DNA from: SIG575 sp964507395
GTDB lineage: Bacteria > Bacillota > Clostridia > Oscillospirales > Acutalibacteraceae
Reading direction: 5' to 3'
Assembly (NCBI GenBank): GCA_964507395.1
Contig: CAZDQE010000003.1
Location: 12,636-76,635 of the forward strand
Length of the DNA stretch: 64,000 bases
The translations under genes and the position numbers were made by a program. Shown one piece after another: positions 34,312 to 42,838 of this stretch. Below the pieces are notes generated by a model, which ran no database searches, was not told the DNA's origin, and saw only the letters and a program-made list of their open reading frames with translations. Position 1 is the first letter of the stretch, and every line of letters begins with the position of its first letter.

Positions 34312-34406
34312 AAATTTAATTATTGCCTGAAATAATACACGAAAACTGCGTTTTCTACACCTCATCAGTCACCTTACGGCGACAGCTTCTCCTCAAGGAG
34401 AAGCCG
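34250..34406. repeat. Dispersed palindromic repeat, copy 2 (MITE-like)
   Basis: Matches copy 1 (4161-4310) in its ends (CCTTCCCCTCGAGGGGAAGG and CTCCTCAAGGAGAAGCCG) and in inner blocks such as GAGGTGGAAAGGT and ACGAAAACTGCGTTTTCTAC. The middle differs. Its first 62 bases lie inside the kinase frame and supply its last 20 codons. Confidence 0.85.
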
Positions 34407-34437
34407 AATTAACATCTCAATAAATTATCTATATTAT

Positions 34438-34511
34438 CGTAGAGGCGAACTGTGTTCGCCTTTTATGTATCCTTTGGCTTTGTGCAAGGGAAAACACAGT
34501 TTTCCCCTACG
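34438..34511. repeat. Second type of palindromic intergenic repeat
   Basis: CGTAGAGGCGAACTGTGTTCGCC at one end and ACACAGTTTTCCCCTACG at the other form an imperfect long hairpin, with an inner hairpin GGCGAAC/GTTCGCC. It lies directly after the first repeat. Only one copy is in the window, so its dispersed nature is inferred from form. Confidence 0.5.
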
Positions 34512-34544
34512 TAATGCATTACCAAAAGAATAATATATCAAGCA

Positions 34545-34575
34545 AAATCGCCTCCTTATCGGGGCGATTTATTTC
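34545..34575 (+). terminator. Probable terminator before the ABC-transporter genes
   Basis: AAATCGCC and GGCGATTT around a 10-base loop, then ATTTCT. It would end read-through from the kinase gene, so the transporter genes depend on their own promoter. With the two repeats it accounts for most of the gap 34312-34660. Confidence 0.6.
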
Positions 34576-34576
34576 T

Positions 34577-34633
34577 AATCTTACGAAATCGTAAGATTAA
34601 AGTCACCGAAACTTAAGATAAATCAAATATAAT
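34577..34633 (+). promoter_or_regulatory. Candidate response-regulator operator and promoter of the ABC transporter
   Basis: AATCTTACGA and TCGTAAGATT form a 22-bp near-perfect inverted repeat (34577-34598), whose core reads TTACG-AAAT-CGTAA. This has the same layout as known BceR-type sites (5-bp half sites, 4-bp gap). The -10 box TATAAT is at 34628-34633. At the right distance for a -35 box there is only a poor ACCGAA, as expected for an activator-dependent promoter. The ATPase gene starts 27 bases further on. Confidence 0.7.
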
Positions 34634-34660
34634 AAAATCAAAGAAAGGAGCGTGTTAAAA

Positions 34661-35344
34661 TTGAACCTTATTGAATGTAAAAATCTCACAAAAGAATATA
34701 TCAGCGGTGACGGAGTTATCAAAGCGATTGACGACATCACCGTGGGCTTTGAGCAGGGAGAATTCTGTGCAGTCACAGGTCCCAGCGGTTCGGGTAAATC
34801 AACACTTCTCCATGTGCTCAGCAGCCTTGAAAATCCCACAAGCGGTGAAGTGATTTATAACGGAGAAAATCTCGGAAAATATAACGATAATCAGTTGTCA
34901 ATTCTCAGACGCAGACGTTTTGGTTTTGTTTTTCAGGCTTATAACCTTGTGCAGGAATTGACAGGCTACGAAAACATCGTTCTTCCCGTAATGCTTGACA
35001 AGAAAAAGGTTGACGAAAACTATATCAAAAAAGTTATTGAAATCCTCGGCATCGGTGACAGGCTGACTCATTTGCCCGGTGCACTTTCAGGCGGTCAGCA
35101 ACAGCGAATTGCAATTGCAAGAGCACTTGCAAACAAACCGTCAATCCTTTTTGCGGACGAGCCTACAGGTAACCTTGACGGCAAAAGCGGACGGGAGGTT
35201 TTGTCGCTTCTCAAATATGTGGGCAAAGAGCTTGGAGTTTCCCTTTTGCTCGTAACTCACGATCTGCACGTTGCAGAACAGGCGGAAAGAGTTCTCACCA
35301 TTGAAGACGGAAAAATCGTCAGCGACACAAAGGCGGGAGTGTGA
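34661..35344 (+). CDS. ABC transporter ATP-binding protein (MacB/BceA type)
   Basis: About 227 residues, the usual length. Walker A GPSGSGKSTLLHVL, Q-loop VFQAYNLVQELTGYENI, signature LSGGQQQRIAIARAL, Walker B ILFADEPTGNLDG and H-loop LLVTHDL are all intact. It would power the large FtsX-type permease encoded next. AAAGGAG precedes two possible starts: GTG 34652, too close, and TTG 34661, which I chose although its spacing of 10 is long. It is coupled to the permease gene by a four-base overlap. Confidence 0.95.
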   Translation: MNLIECKNLTKEYISGDGVIKAIDDITVGFEQGEFCAVTGPSGSGKSTLLHVLSSLENPTSGEVIYNGENLGKYNDNQLSILRRRRFGFVFQAYNLVQELTGYENIVLPVMLDKKKVDENYIKKVIEILGIGDRLTHLPGALSGGQQQRIAIARALANKPSILFADEPTGNLDGKSGREVLSLLKYVGKELGVSLLLVTHDLHVAEQAERVLTIEDGKIVSDTKAGV

Positions 35345-38193
35345 CAGGTGTGAAAAAGAAAAATCTTACAATCAACCGCCTTGCTTTGGGTAACCTCAAA
35401 ACAAGAAAAAAGCAATATACCATAATGATTATCGGCATATTGCTTTCTATGATTTTTTCAAGCGGTGTGCTTTTTCTTGTTTCTTGTATGCAAAGTTCAG
35501 GTGAAGAGCTTGCAAGACAGCAAACCGGTATCGCTTATGGGATCTTATATGACAATGACGGCTTTATTGACCCTGAGGGAGACTTTGAAAAGCAGTATAT
35601 TTCCGAATACGGCTATGCGCATATTATAGGATATGGCTATGCCGATGAAGAAAAGAAGGACAGAGGCACTTCAATTGCTTATCTTGACGAAGATGCACGA
35701 GACCTATATTATGTTACTCTCAAAGAGGGCAGAGAACCTGAGAAAAAGGGCGAAATTGCCATTGAGTCAGATGCACTTGCTATGCTTGGCAAAAACCAAA
35801 CAAAAATCGGCGATAAAATAACTCTTTCCGTACAGACACCGAATGGTGATGAATTTATGGAGGGTGCAGAAGAAAAAACATATACCCTTGTCGGTATTCT
35901 TGCAGATAAGAGAACTAATATCGGGGAGTACCGGACTGATTTGGAATCTAAGACAGCTGCAAAGCTGCCGGCTGCTTTTGTCCACGAAAGTGAAAAAGTG
36001 AAATCCGGCGGTAAAGAAATCAATGTTCTTTATTACACGGTTTTTGAGGAAAAGCTTGTGTTAAAGAAGGATTGGACGGTTGCAAATGAACGAACTGATT
36101 ATCATGCTGAGCTTGTATCACCTATATGGCCGAAAATTAACGAAAGATATATTGATATGGTCTACAACCCCTTATATGATACCAGCTCATTAAGATTTGA
36201 CAGTGGAATTGCACTCTATGCGCTGTTGTCCTGCGTTCTGATGCTTGCATCCTGCATCGGAATAGTAAACTCTTTCTCTGTAAATCTACAGGAGAGGAAA
36301 AAGCAGATAGGAATGCTGCGTGCAGTTGGTGCTACAAGAAGGCAGATTATAAATATTTTCGGCAGAGAAGCTTTTATTATTACTCTTGTATGTGCGCCCA
36401 TAAGTGTTGCAATTTCCTATTTCGGAGTTAAGCTTTTTGTACATCTCATGGGGGACAATTTTATTTTCATTCCCGATCTCTTTGTTCTGCTCGGAACAAC
36501 AGCTGTCAGCGTTATTTGCGTAATGCTTGCTTCTCTTATCCCTCTTTTTGTATCTTCACGCATTGCTCCCATGCAGGCAATAAGAAATATTGAGCTTTCA
36601 CGGAAGATGAAAAACAAAAATATAAAATCTCAGAGCTCATTTAATGCGCCAAAGCTTCTGGCTTCACGAAGTCTTTCTCTTCACAGAGGAAAGCAGATAA
36701 GCGTAAGTGTTATTCTTGCTGCTACAATTCTTCTTACCTGCTTCGGCTTTTCATTTATGGAAATTGAAAAGAAAGCGGCTGAAATGTCATCTTTCCGTAG
36801 TGACTATATGCTAAGAAGAGTTGAAGAACACGGCTTGGTATGTGATTTTGTTAACTGTCCTTCCTTAGCAGACGGATTTACAGAGAATGACAAAAGAGAG
36901 CTTGAAGAGTTCTACCTTGCAGAAGAGGTCTACTCTTTTAAAAAATATATGGCTTTGCTGAATGTAGAAGAATACACCCCTTACCTAAATGTTGCGACTG
37001 CAGGTTGGGACAACAACTGCCGTTACGTTTCTGATTTGATGTCGCTGCCGTTCGGAGCGGAAACAAAAATAAATGATGAGAATTTTGTGGAAACAATTTA
37101 TCCCCAAGGAGAATACGACACCTACAAAGAACTGAAAGAAACGGTGGGATTTGAAAACGAGGTATTCCAGACCCCGCTTACATTTTACAGTGCAGAGATG
37201 ATTGAAAAATACAAAGATCAATTTGAAGTCATTGACGGCAGAATTGATATTGATAAATTGAATTCAGGCGAAGAAATAATTCTTGTAGCAGTCAGAGAAG
37301 CAGGACTGTATCTGCCAGTGGATAACGAAGGAAGGGTTGTTACAGTAGGTGTGCAGGATATGGATGAGCCTTTGTACCAATATCAGAAAGAATCTGACAT
37401 AAAGCACACAGTACCTCTTGAATATAAAGCGGGTGATACTCTGGAAATGAGTACACTTTACTCAGGTATTACAGAATATCCCAAAGAAGACGATGAACTG
37501 CCTGAGGGAATCACCAGATACGACAAGAAAGTAAAAATAGGAGCAATTGTAAGACCGTTTTATTTCAATAATGTCTTTGGTGAGAGCAGAAGCTTTGCAT
37601 TGATCAGTACCATCAATGCTCAACCGCTTCTTACTGCTGAAGACAGTCTTTATGAAGATATTGTAATTAATATCAGCGGTGAAATTGATGATGAAACAGA
37701 CAGCACTGTCAGTCAGTTTCTCGAAACCTATACTTCGGGAACAAGTTTTGAGGTTTACTCGGATTATGCAAGCGACAAGGAATATGAAGAATATGTACGC
37801 TCAATGTTTATCGGTATGATTTCAATCATCATTCTGCTTTTCAGTACGGGAGCAGCCATTATAAACAATACGCTTACTGCGAAGATAAGAGAATCAAAGC
37901 GTGAAATCGGTACTCTCCGTGCAGTTGGTGCATCGGCAAGAGAGCTTACCCTTTCCTATGTTTTACAGATGATATCAATGTTCCTGTGGGGAAGTGTGGC
38001 AGGCTTTGGTCTTTACAGCATAGCTCATGTTGTGCTGAAATTGATTCTTAAAGATGAATGGATTTATCCTTTCACATTCTGGCACGGCTTAGCTGCAATA
38101 GCTCTGCTGATTGTAATTTGCAGTATCAACCTTTATTCAAAGGTCAGAAAAGAAATGAAAAACAGTATTGTTGAAAATATAAGGGAGTTATGA
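35341..38193 (+). CDS. FtsX-type ABC permease with two large outer domains
   Basis: 950 residues with about eight membrane segments in two 1+3 sets: about 27-50, then three between 285 and 420, then about 465-485, then three between 820 and 945. Outer domains of about 230 and 330 residues follow the first helix of each set. Each triple carries the FtsX signature region (RKKQIGMLRAVGATRRQI and SKREIGTLRAVGASARELT). BceB proteins have ten helices and one big outer loop, so this is a double-FtsX relative rather than a strict BceB. GTG 35341 overlaps the ATPase stop; GTG 35350 is an alternative start. It likely acts on peptides or lipids at the outer face. Confidence 0.92.
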   Translation: MTGVKKKNLTINRLALGNLKTRKKQYTIMIIGILLSMIFSSGVLFLVSCMQSSGEELARQQTGIAYGILYDNDGFIDPEGDFEKQYISEYGYAHIIGYGYADEEKKDRGTSIAYLDEDARDLYYVTLKEGREPEKKGEIAIESDALAMLGKNQTKIGDKITLSVQTPNGDEFMEGAEEKTYTLVGILADKRTNIGEYRTDLESKTAAKLPAAFVHESEKVKSGGKEINVLYYTVFEEKLVLKKDWTVANERTDYHAELVSPIWPKINERYIDMVYNPLYDTSSLRFDSGIALYALLSCVLMLASCIGIVNSFSVNLQERKKQIGMLRAVGATRRQIINIFGREAFIITLVCAPISVAISYFGVKLFVHLMGDNFIFIPDLFVLLGTTAVSVICVMLASLIPLFVSSRIAPMQAIRNIELSRKMKNKNIKSQSSFNAPKLLASRSLSLHRGKQISVSVILAATILLTCFGFSFMEIEKKAAEMSSFRSDYMLRRVEEHGLVCDFVNCPSLADGFTENDKRELEEFYLAEEVYSFKKYMALLNVEEYTPYLNVATAGWDNNCRYVSDLMSLPFGAETKINDENFVETIYPQGEYDTYKELKETVGFENEVFQTPLTFYSAEMIEKYKDQFEVIDGRIDIDKLNSGEEIILVAVREAGLYLPVDNEGRVVTVGVQDMDEPLYQYQKESDIKHTVPLEYKAGDTLEMSTLYSGITEYPKEDDELPEGITRYDKKVKIGAIVRPFYFNNVFGESRSFALISTINAQPLLTAEDSLYEDIVINISGEIDDETDSTVSQFLETYTSGTSFEVYSDYASDKEYEEYVRSMFIGMISIIILLFSTGAAIINNTLTAKIRESKREIGTLRAVGASARELTLSYVLQMISMFLWGSVAGFGLYSIAHVVLKLILKDEWIYPFTFWHGLAAIALLIVICSINLYSKVRKEMKNSIVENIREL

Positions 38194-39815
38194 TGAAAAA
38201 GTTATCTTTAATTTTATGTCTTGTTCTTATGATGCTTTTATCCGTTACTGTATCGGCGGAAGACCAAGACAATTCAACCCCTCGACTTATGGTGACGGAG
38301 TACACGGTTGAGAACGGATTTATTTCTCCCGATTCGGAAGCTGTTCTGAGCATCACAATAAAAAACACAAGCACATCAAAATCAGTAAACAACATAAAGC
38401 TTTCTCTTTCAGATGAAAGCGGTGAAGTGAGATCTGAAGATGTGGGCACAAAATATGTGTCTTATATCGGTGCAAACAGAAAATATGTGTGGAAAGTAAA
38501 GCTTACCGCAATAAAATCAGCACAGGTAAAAGAACACAGGTTGACTCTCTCTATGGACTATGAGGATGAAAACGGCATGTCTTATTCAGCAAACGATTCT
38601 CTCCTCGTTCAGGTAAAGCAGAAAGCCTCGCTTGATTTGAGCGGAACACAGCTTCCTGCAAAGGTCGTACAGGGCGAAACGGTGAACGTGTCCGTAACAT
38701 TTATGAACACAGGTAACGGCACGCTTTACAACTGTAAAATGGATTTTGATGTTAAAGGTCTTGATGATGGGGGTACAACGTTTGTGGGAACAATTGAGCC
38801 GGGTCAGAGTGCGGAAGGTGTCGGAAGTCTTCTGGTGAGTCAGGATGTCCTCGGCAAAACAGAGGGGGAAATAATATTCACCTATAAAGACTTTTACGGT
38901 GAGTTTTACACGGAAAAGGTAAAGGTTTCAACGGTCATTGAAAAGAAGGCAGAAGAACTTACTGAACCGACTAAAAACAATTCAACCCCTCGACTTATGG
39001 TAACGGAGTACGAGGTTGAAAACGGATATATAAAGCCTGAATCAGAAACAGAATTGAGTATTACAATAAAAAACACAAGCGTGTCAAAATCAGTCAGCAA
39101 CATAAAGCTTTCTCTTAAAGAAGACAGCGGTGAAATACGACCTGAAGATGTGGGAACAACATCGGTAAGAGCAATAGGTGCAGGCAGAGAATATGTGTGG
39201 ACAGTAAAACTTACTGCAACAAAATCAGCACAGGCAACAGAGCATAAGCTGAATCTATCTATGGAATATGAGGATGCAGACGGCACTTCTTATTCCGCAA
39301 GCGATGTCATACTTGTTCAGGTAAGACAGACGGCGCTTCTGGACTTAAGCGGAGCAAGGCTTCCCGCAAAGGCAGTACAGGGCGGTACGCTGATGGTTCC
39401 GGTGACATTTATGAATACAGGTAAAGGTACACTTTACAACTGTAAAATGGATTTTGAAGTTGAAGGTCTTGATGATGGGGGTACAACGTTTGTGGGAACG
39501 ATTGAGTCAGGTCAGAGCGCTACAGGCAACGGAAGTTTGCGTGTCGGCACCGATGTTCTCGGCAAGGTTGAGGGCGAAATCGTCTTTTCCTACGAGGATG
39601 ATTACGGCAAAGTCTACACAGAAAAAGTAAAGGTTTCAACTCTTGTTGAGGAAAAAGTTGAAACTGCAGAAACAGAAGAAGAGGAAGAAACGGGAAATAA
39701 GCATTGGTATCTGTTCATTCTGCTCGGCGTATGTTTAGGCGGCGGTCTCGGTTTCGGAATACCTAAAGCAATAATTTCCGCAAAGCAAAGAAAAGAAGAC
39801 GAAAAAAGACTGTAG
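38190..39815 (+). CDS. Membrane-anchored surface protein with tandem duplicated module, ABC-transporter partner
   Basis: 541 residues: signal peptide (1-24, ending VSAED), two nearly identical beta-rich modules (about 28-247 and 264-484), an acidic linker (ETAETEEEEE) and a C-terminal membrane helix (about 507-528) with a basic end. The modules resemble CARDB/immunoglobulin-type folds (NSTPRLMVTEY, VTFMNTGNGTLYNCKMDF). Repeats are offset by exactly 708 bases (38271-38932 and 38979-39640), which shows a recent in-frame duplication. The start overlaps the permease stop, so it is made with the transporter. It may capture or hand over the substrate, or link the transporter to the wall. Confidence 0.85.
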   Translation: MMKKLSLILCLVLMMLLSVTVSAEDQDNSTPRLMVTEYTVENGFISPDSEAVLSITIKNTSTSKSVNNIKLSLSDESGEVRSEDVGTKYVSYIGANRKYVWKVKLTAIKSAQVKEHRLTLSMDYEDENGMSYSANDSLLVQVKQKASLDLSGTQLPAKVVQGETVNVSVTFMNTGNGTLYNCKMDFDVKGLDDGGTTFVGTIEPGQSAEGVGSLLVSQDVLGKTEGEIIFTYKDFYGEFYTEKVKVSTVIEKKAEELTEPTKNNSTPRLMVTEYEVENGYIKPESETELSITIKNTSVSKSVSNIKLSLKEDSGEIRPEDVGTTSVRAIGAGREYVWTVKLTATKSAQATEHKLNLSMEYEDADGTSYSASDVILVQVRQTALLDLSGARLPAKAVQGGTLMVPVTFMNTGKGTLYNCKMDFEVEGLDDGGTTFVGTIESGQSATGNGSLRVGTDVLGKVEGEIVFSYEDDYGKVYTEKVKVSTLVEEKVETAETEEEEETGNKHWYLFILLGVCLGGGLGFGIPKAIISAKQRKEDEKRL

Positions 39816-39824
39816 AACAAGAAA

Positions 39825-39853
39825 ATCCCCGTTGATTTTAAAATCAACGGGGA
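39825..39853. terminator. Bidirectional terminator
   Basis: ATCCCCGTTGATTT and AAATCAACGGGGAT form a perfect palindrome between the convergent ABC-partner and ceramidase-like genes. A/T-rich flanks on both sides allow both to stop here. Confidence 0.8.
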
Positions 39854-39858
39854 TAAGT

Positions 39859-41346
39859 TTATTTTGCCGAAAGTATCAGTGCATCCATTTCTTCAAGAAT
39901 AGTTCTTGCAGTGTCAGGTCCTACTGAGTTTGTTTCCTCGTAATGCTTTCTTTCCATGGAATCGTAAGGAATGTTGAAGTAGGGTAGCCATTCATGGAGA
40001 AGGAAATCATTGTCGGGAATGATGTAACCAAGCTCATCATTACAAAGACCGAGAACGAAGGAGTGTTCGCAATCCGTCATTTCAGACAGCACTTTGTATT
40101 CTGCTTCAAAGCCGTTTGCTGATTCTTCTGCGGAAAGGAAAGCACCTGTTTCAAGCTCGGGATAAAGCTCACCGGGAATCATAAAAATTCCTACCTGATT
40201 ATTTCCGAGTTCCATGTAAGAAACTTCTGAAATGATTGAAACCTCGGTAAACCCTGTTTTTTCTGTGTCATTGTTGAGAACGCCTAAAAATCTTGCAAGG
40301 AGAAGAGCTGTGTTATCGCACACAACGCTGATTGTTTCTGACTTGATGTTGATAACAGGTGACAGCTCTTTTTCGTTTGTAATGCCGAGCACATAATTCG
40401 CAAGCTTTCTTCCGTAGTCCTTTGTGTAGCCTACGCAATCAAAAGTATCGCTCTTAAGGAAATTGTCAATCTGATCGCCTGTAATAAGACCGCCTACTGC
40501 ACCGTTGACAAAAAGCACGTTTGCGCCGCCTGTCTGCTTCTGAATCTCCTCTGTCATATAAGCGGGATAGTCTGCGCTGACAACAGTTGTTTTACTGCCG
40601 AGACCTTCCGCGTGGGAGTTGAAGTTTACGATGTAGGTGTCTTTGTTTCCGTTTTCAGGCTCGAAGCGGATTGATGTGATGATGTTGCTGTACTCAATGG
40701 GAGTTCTTGTGTCTGCCTGCATTCCCTCAGCCACAGCGGTGCCGAAGAAGAGCTTGCCGTCCTCCCTTGCCTTATATGCCTTTATAATTGCAACGGCAGT
40801 TTTCTCTTTCAGACTCTGCATAAAGCTTTCGTTTTTTCCGTCCGAGAGGAAGTTTTTACCCCAGAGACCCTGTGTGTCTATTGCAGAATGTGAATGTGTG
40901 GAAGCGATATTGATTGATTTGATAGAGGGAATTTCTCCGCTTTCAATAACTATTTTTCTGATATCGTTTATGTCTTTTCTGCTGATACCTACACAGTCAA
41001 TCGCACAGAGGACAACGCCGCCGCGTCCTGTGTTGTCATCAAGGTAAACTGCCTTTGCGTACATATCGTCAAGCACACCTTTGGCGGGATTGTTTGTGTT
41101 ATAGCCTGCGATGTAATAAGTGTCGGCAGTTATATCCTCAGGAGTGAGAATGCTTTCGCTGTAGCCCACAGTCCATTTTTCACCTGCTGTCTGAGAAAAG
41201 GTTTTGTCACCTGTGAGCATATATTCTGATGTGTCCTCTTTTGTTGTAAAGGTTGAAGTGGGCATACAGATAATAATGATTGAGAGGATAATGTTTATAA
41301 GACCTCTGACTAAGTTAGGAATTCTTAAAAAACGTAAAATTGCCAT
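39859..41346 (-). CDS. Neutral/alkaline ceramidase-family protein (paralogue 1)
   Basis: 495 residues with an N-terminal hydrophobic anchor or signal (about 9-30). Elements that correspond to the zinc site of neutral ceramidases are in order: STHSHSAIDTQGLWG, FNSHAEGLG, MIPGELYPE and LGYIIPDNDF, giving His, His, Glu and Tyr. The stretch that carries the nucleophile in known ceramidases reads FVNGAVGGLITGD, without the usual Gly-Asp, so substrate and mechanism may differ. It is the last gene of the glycan operon, six bases after paralogue 2. Its substrate may be an N- or O-acylated sugar or lipid rather than ceramide; this is inference. A GGGGG ribosome binding site is present. Confidence 0.82.
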   Translation of the reverse strand: MAILRFLRIPNLVRGLINIILSIIIICMPTSTFTTKEDTSEYMLTGDKTFSQTAGEKWTVGYSESILTPEDITADTYYIAGYNTNNPAKGVLDDMYAKAVYLDDNTGRGGVVLCAIDCVGISRKDINDIRKIVIESGEIPSIKSINIASTHSHSAIDTQGLWGKNFLSDGKNESFMQSLKEKTAVAIIKAYKAREDGKLFFGTAVAEGMQADTRTPIEYSNIITSIRFEPENGNKDTYIVNFNSHAEGLGSKTTVVSADYPAYMTEEIQKQTGGANVLFVNGAVGGLITGDQIDNFLKSDTFDCVGYTKDYGRKLANYVLGITNEKELSPVINIKSETISVVCDNTALLLARFLGVLNNDTEKTGFTEVSIISEVSYMELGNNQVGIFMIPGELYPELETGAFLSAEESANGFEAEYKVLSEMTDCEHSFVLGLCNDELGYIIPDNDFLLHEWLPYFNIPYDSMERKHYEETNSVGPDTARTILEEMDALILSAK

Positions 41347-41352
41347 TTTATT

Positions 41353-42819
41353 TTACCCCCTGATTGAAACAAGTTCCGTAAATTCTTTTGAGAAAGTTGT
41401 AGCAGCAGTGTCACCTGTTGAAACAGTTTCTTCGTAGTGACCTTCAGCACCTGATGATGAATAGTCGTTATCGGGAACAATGTAGCCTACTGCATCATTG
41501 CAAAGACCGAAAACAAGAACATCATCACTTTCATCAAAGAGAGTATTCAGCGCGGCATAGGGATATTCGGTGCCGTTGAATGCTTCTTCCGCAGAATAGA
41601 ATCCGCCGTAAACGATTTCGGGGAAAACTTCGCCGGGTGCCTCAACGATTTTTATGTTTTTGCCGATTTCCACATAGCCTATTTCACTTGAAAGAAGAAC
41701 TTTTCCGTTCTCCTTGAAAGCGGAAACACTGCAAAGTCCTGCGCTTTCAGCAAGTCTGAAAACAAAGTTGTTGACTTCAAAATCAACCTGCTTGTGGCGG
41801 ATGTTGATAATGGGTTCAACCTTTTCTCCTTTTTCAGCGAGAGAAGAGAGAATGTCTGCTACAATAAGGCTGTATTCTTTCATCTTTTCGTAAGATGTAA
41901 GGTCAGCAGGGATTCCCGTTTCTTCATCCATGTTGTTGCCGATACCGCCGCCGATCGCACCCTGAATGAAAATGAAGTCTGCGTCTTTCTTCGTGTTTAT
42001 TGCTTCTTCAATGTAGTAGGGGAAGTCACCTGAAATTTCAGTGTTGCTCCAGCCAAGGTTGATAGGATGTGCACCGAAGTTTGTGATATAAATTTCCTTT
42101 TTGCCCTCGTCATTGGGAACGAAGCGGAAAAGGTGGAAGCTGTCGTCAAGAGCATAGGGGTCGCGGTTGTCATAGAAAAGCTCGGGGTGAGATTCTGATG
42201 AATAGTACAGGTTACCCTCGGTACGGCTTGTGTAAGCTTCTCTTATTGCCTCTGAAACTTTTTCAACAACAGAATCCATATATCCCTCATCTCTGCCTGT
42301 TTTTGGAATATTGCCCCAAAGACCCTGAGTGTCGATACCGCTGTGAGCGTGAGTTGAGCCCACATTAATGCTGATGAGTCCGTCTTTGCCTGTGATATCA
42401 GAGAGATTTTCTCGGATTTCCTTGATTTCACCGCTCATAAGACCGATTCCGTCAATGTATGCAAAGGCTACAGCACCTCTGCCCGAATTGTCATCAAGTA
42501 CAATTGCTCTGACCGCAAGATCGTCAACTACACCTGTTGCTTCCTGAGCGGGGAATTTGAGGAAGCCGCCGAGAAAATATCTGTGAGAGTCAACGTCCTC
42601 AGGAGTGAGAACACGTCTTGCGTAGCCTACTTTCCAGTATTCTGCCTGTGCTTCGTCAATGAATTCATCGTGACCTTCAAGGAAATTTGCTGCAATTTCC
42701 TCGGTGGGTCTTTCGTCGTATCCGAGTCCGGTCAGACTCTGGAAAACTGACGAGAGAAGCAGGGGTAAGCCTACGATAACTGCCAATAATGCTGAAAATA
42801 ATCTTGTGATAGCTGCCAT
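41353..42819 (-). CDS. Neutral/alkaline ceramidase-family protein (paralogue 2)
   Basis: 488 residues from the ATG at 42819 behind GGAGG; the in-frame ATG upstream lies within the GH84 gene. It has an N-terminal membrane segment (about 5-25). It matches paralogue 1 throughout: STHAHSGIDTQGLWG, FGAHPINLG, EAPGEVFPE and VGYIVPDND for the zinc ligands, and FIQGAIGGGIGNN at the nucleophile stretch. Both copies share the GAxGG variation, so it predates the duplication. The start is 20 bases past the GH84 stop, so it is in the operon. Two exported or membrane-tethered hydrolases next to cytosolic glycosidases suggest a pretreatment step at the surface. Confidence 0.82.
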   Translation of the reverse strand: MAAITRLFSALLAVIVGLPLLLSSVFQSLTGLGYDERPTEEIAANFLEGHDEFIDEAQAEYWKVGYARRVLTPEDVDSHRYFLGGFLKFPAQEATGVVDDLAVRAIVLDDNSGRGAVAFAYIDGIGLMSGEIKEIRENLSDITGKDGLISINVGSTHAHSGIDTQGLWGNIPKTGRDEGYMDSVVEKVSEAIREAYTSRTEGNLYYSSESHPELFYDNRDPYALDDSFHLFRFVPNDEGKKEIYITNFGAHPINLGWSNTEISGDFPYYIEEAINTKKDADFIFIQGAIGGGIGNNMDEETGIPADLTSYEKMKEYSLIVADILSSLAEKGEKVEPIINIRHKQVDFEVNNFVFRLAESAGLCSVSAFKENGKVLLSSEIGYVEIGKNIKIVEAPGEVFPEIVYGGFYSAEEAFNGTEYPYAALNTLFDESDDVLVFGLCNDAVGYIVPDNDYSSSGAEGHYEETVSTGDTAATTFSKEFTELVSIRG

Positions 42820-42838
42820 GATAAAAACCTCCAATGCT

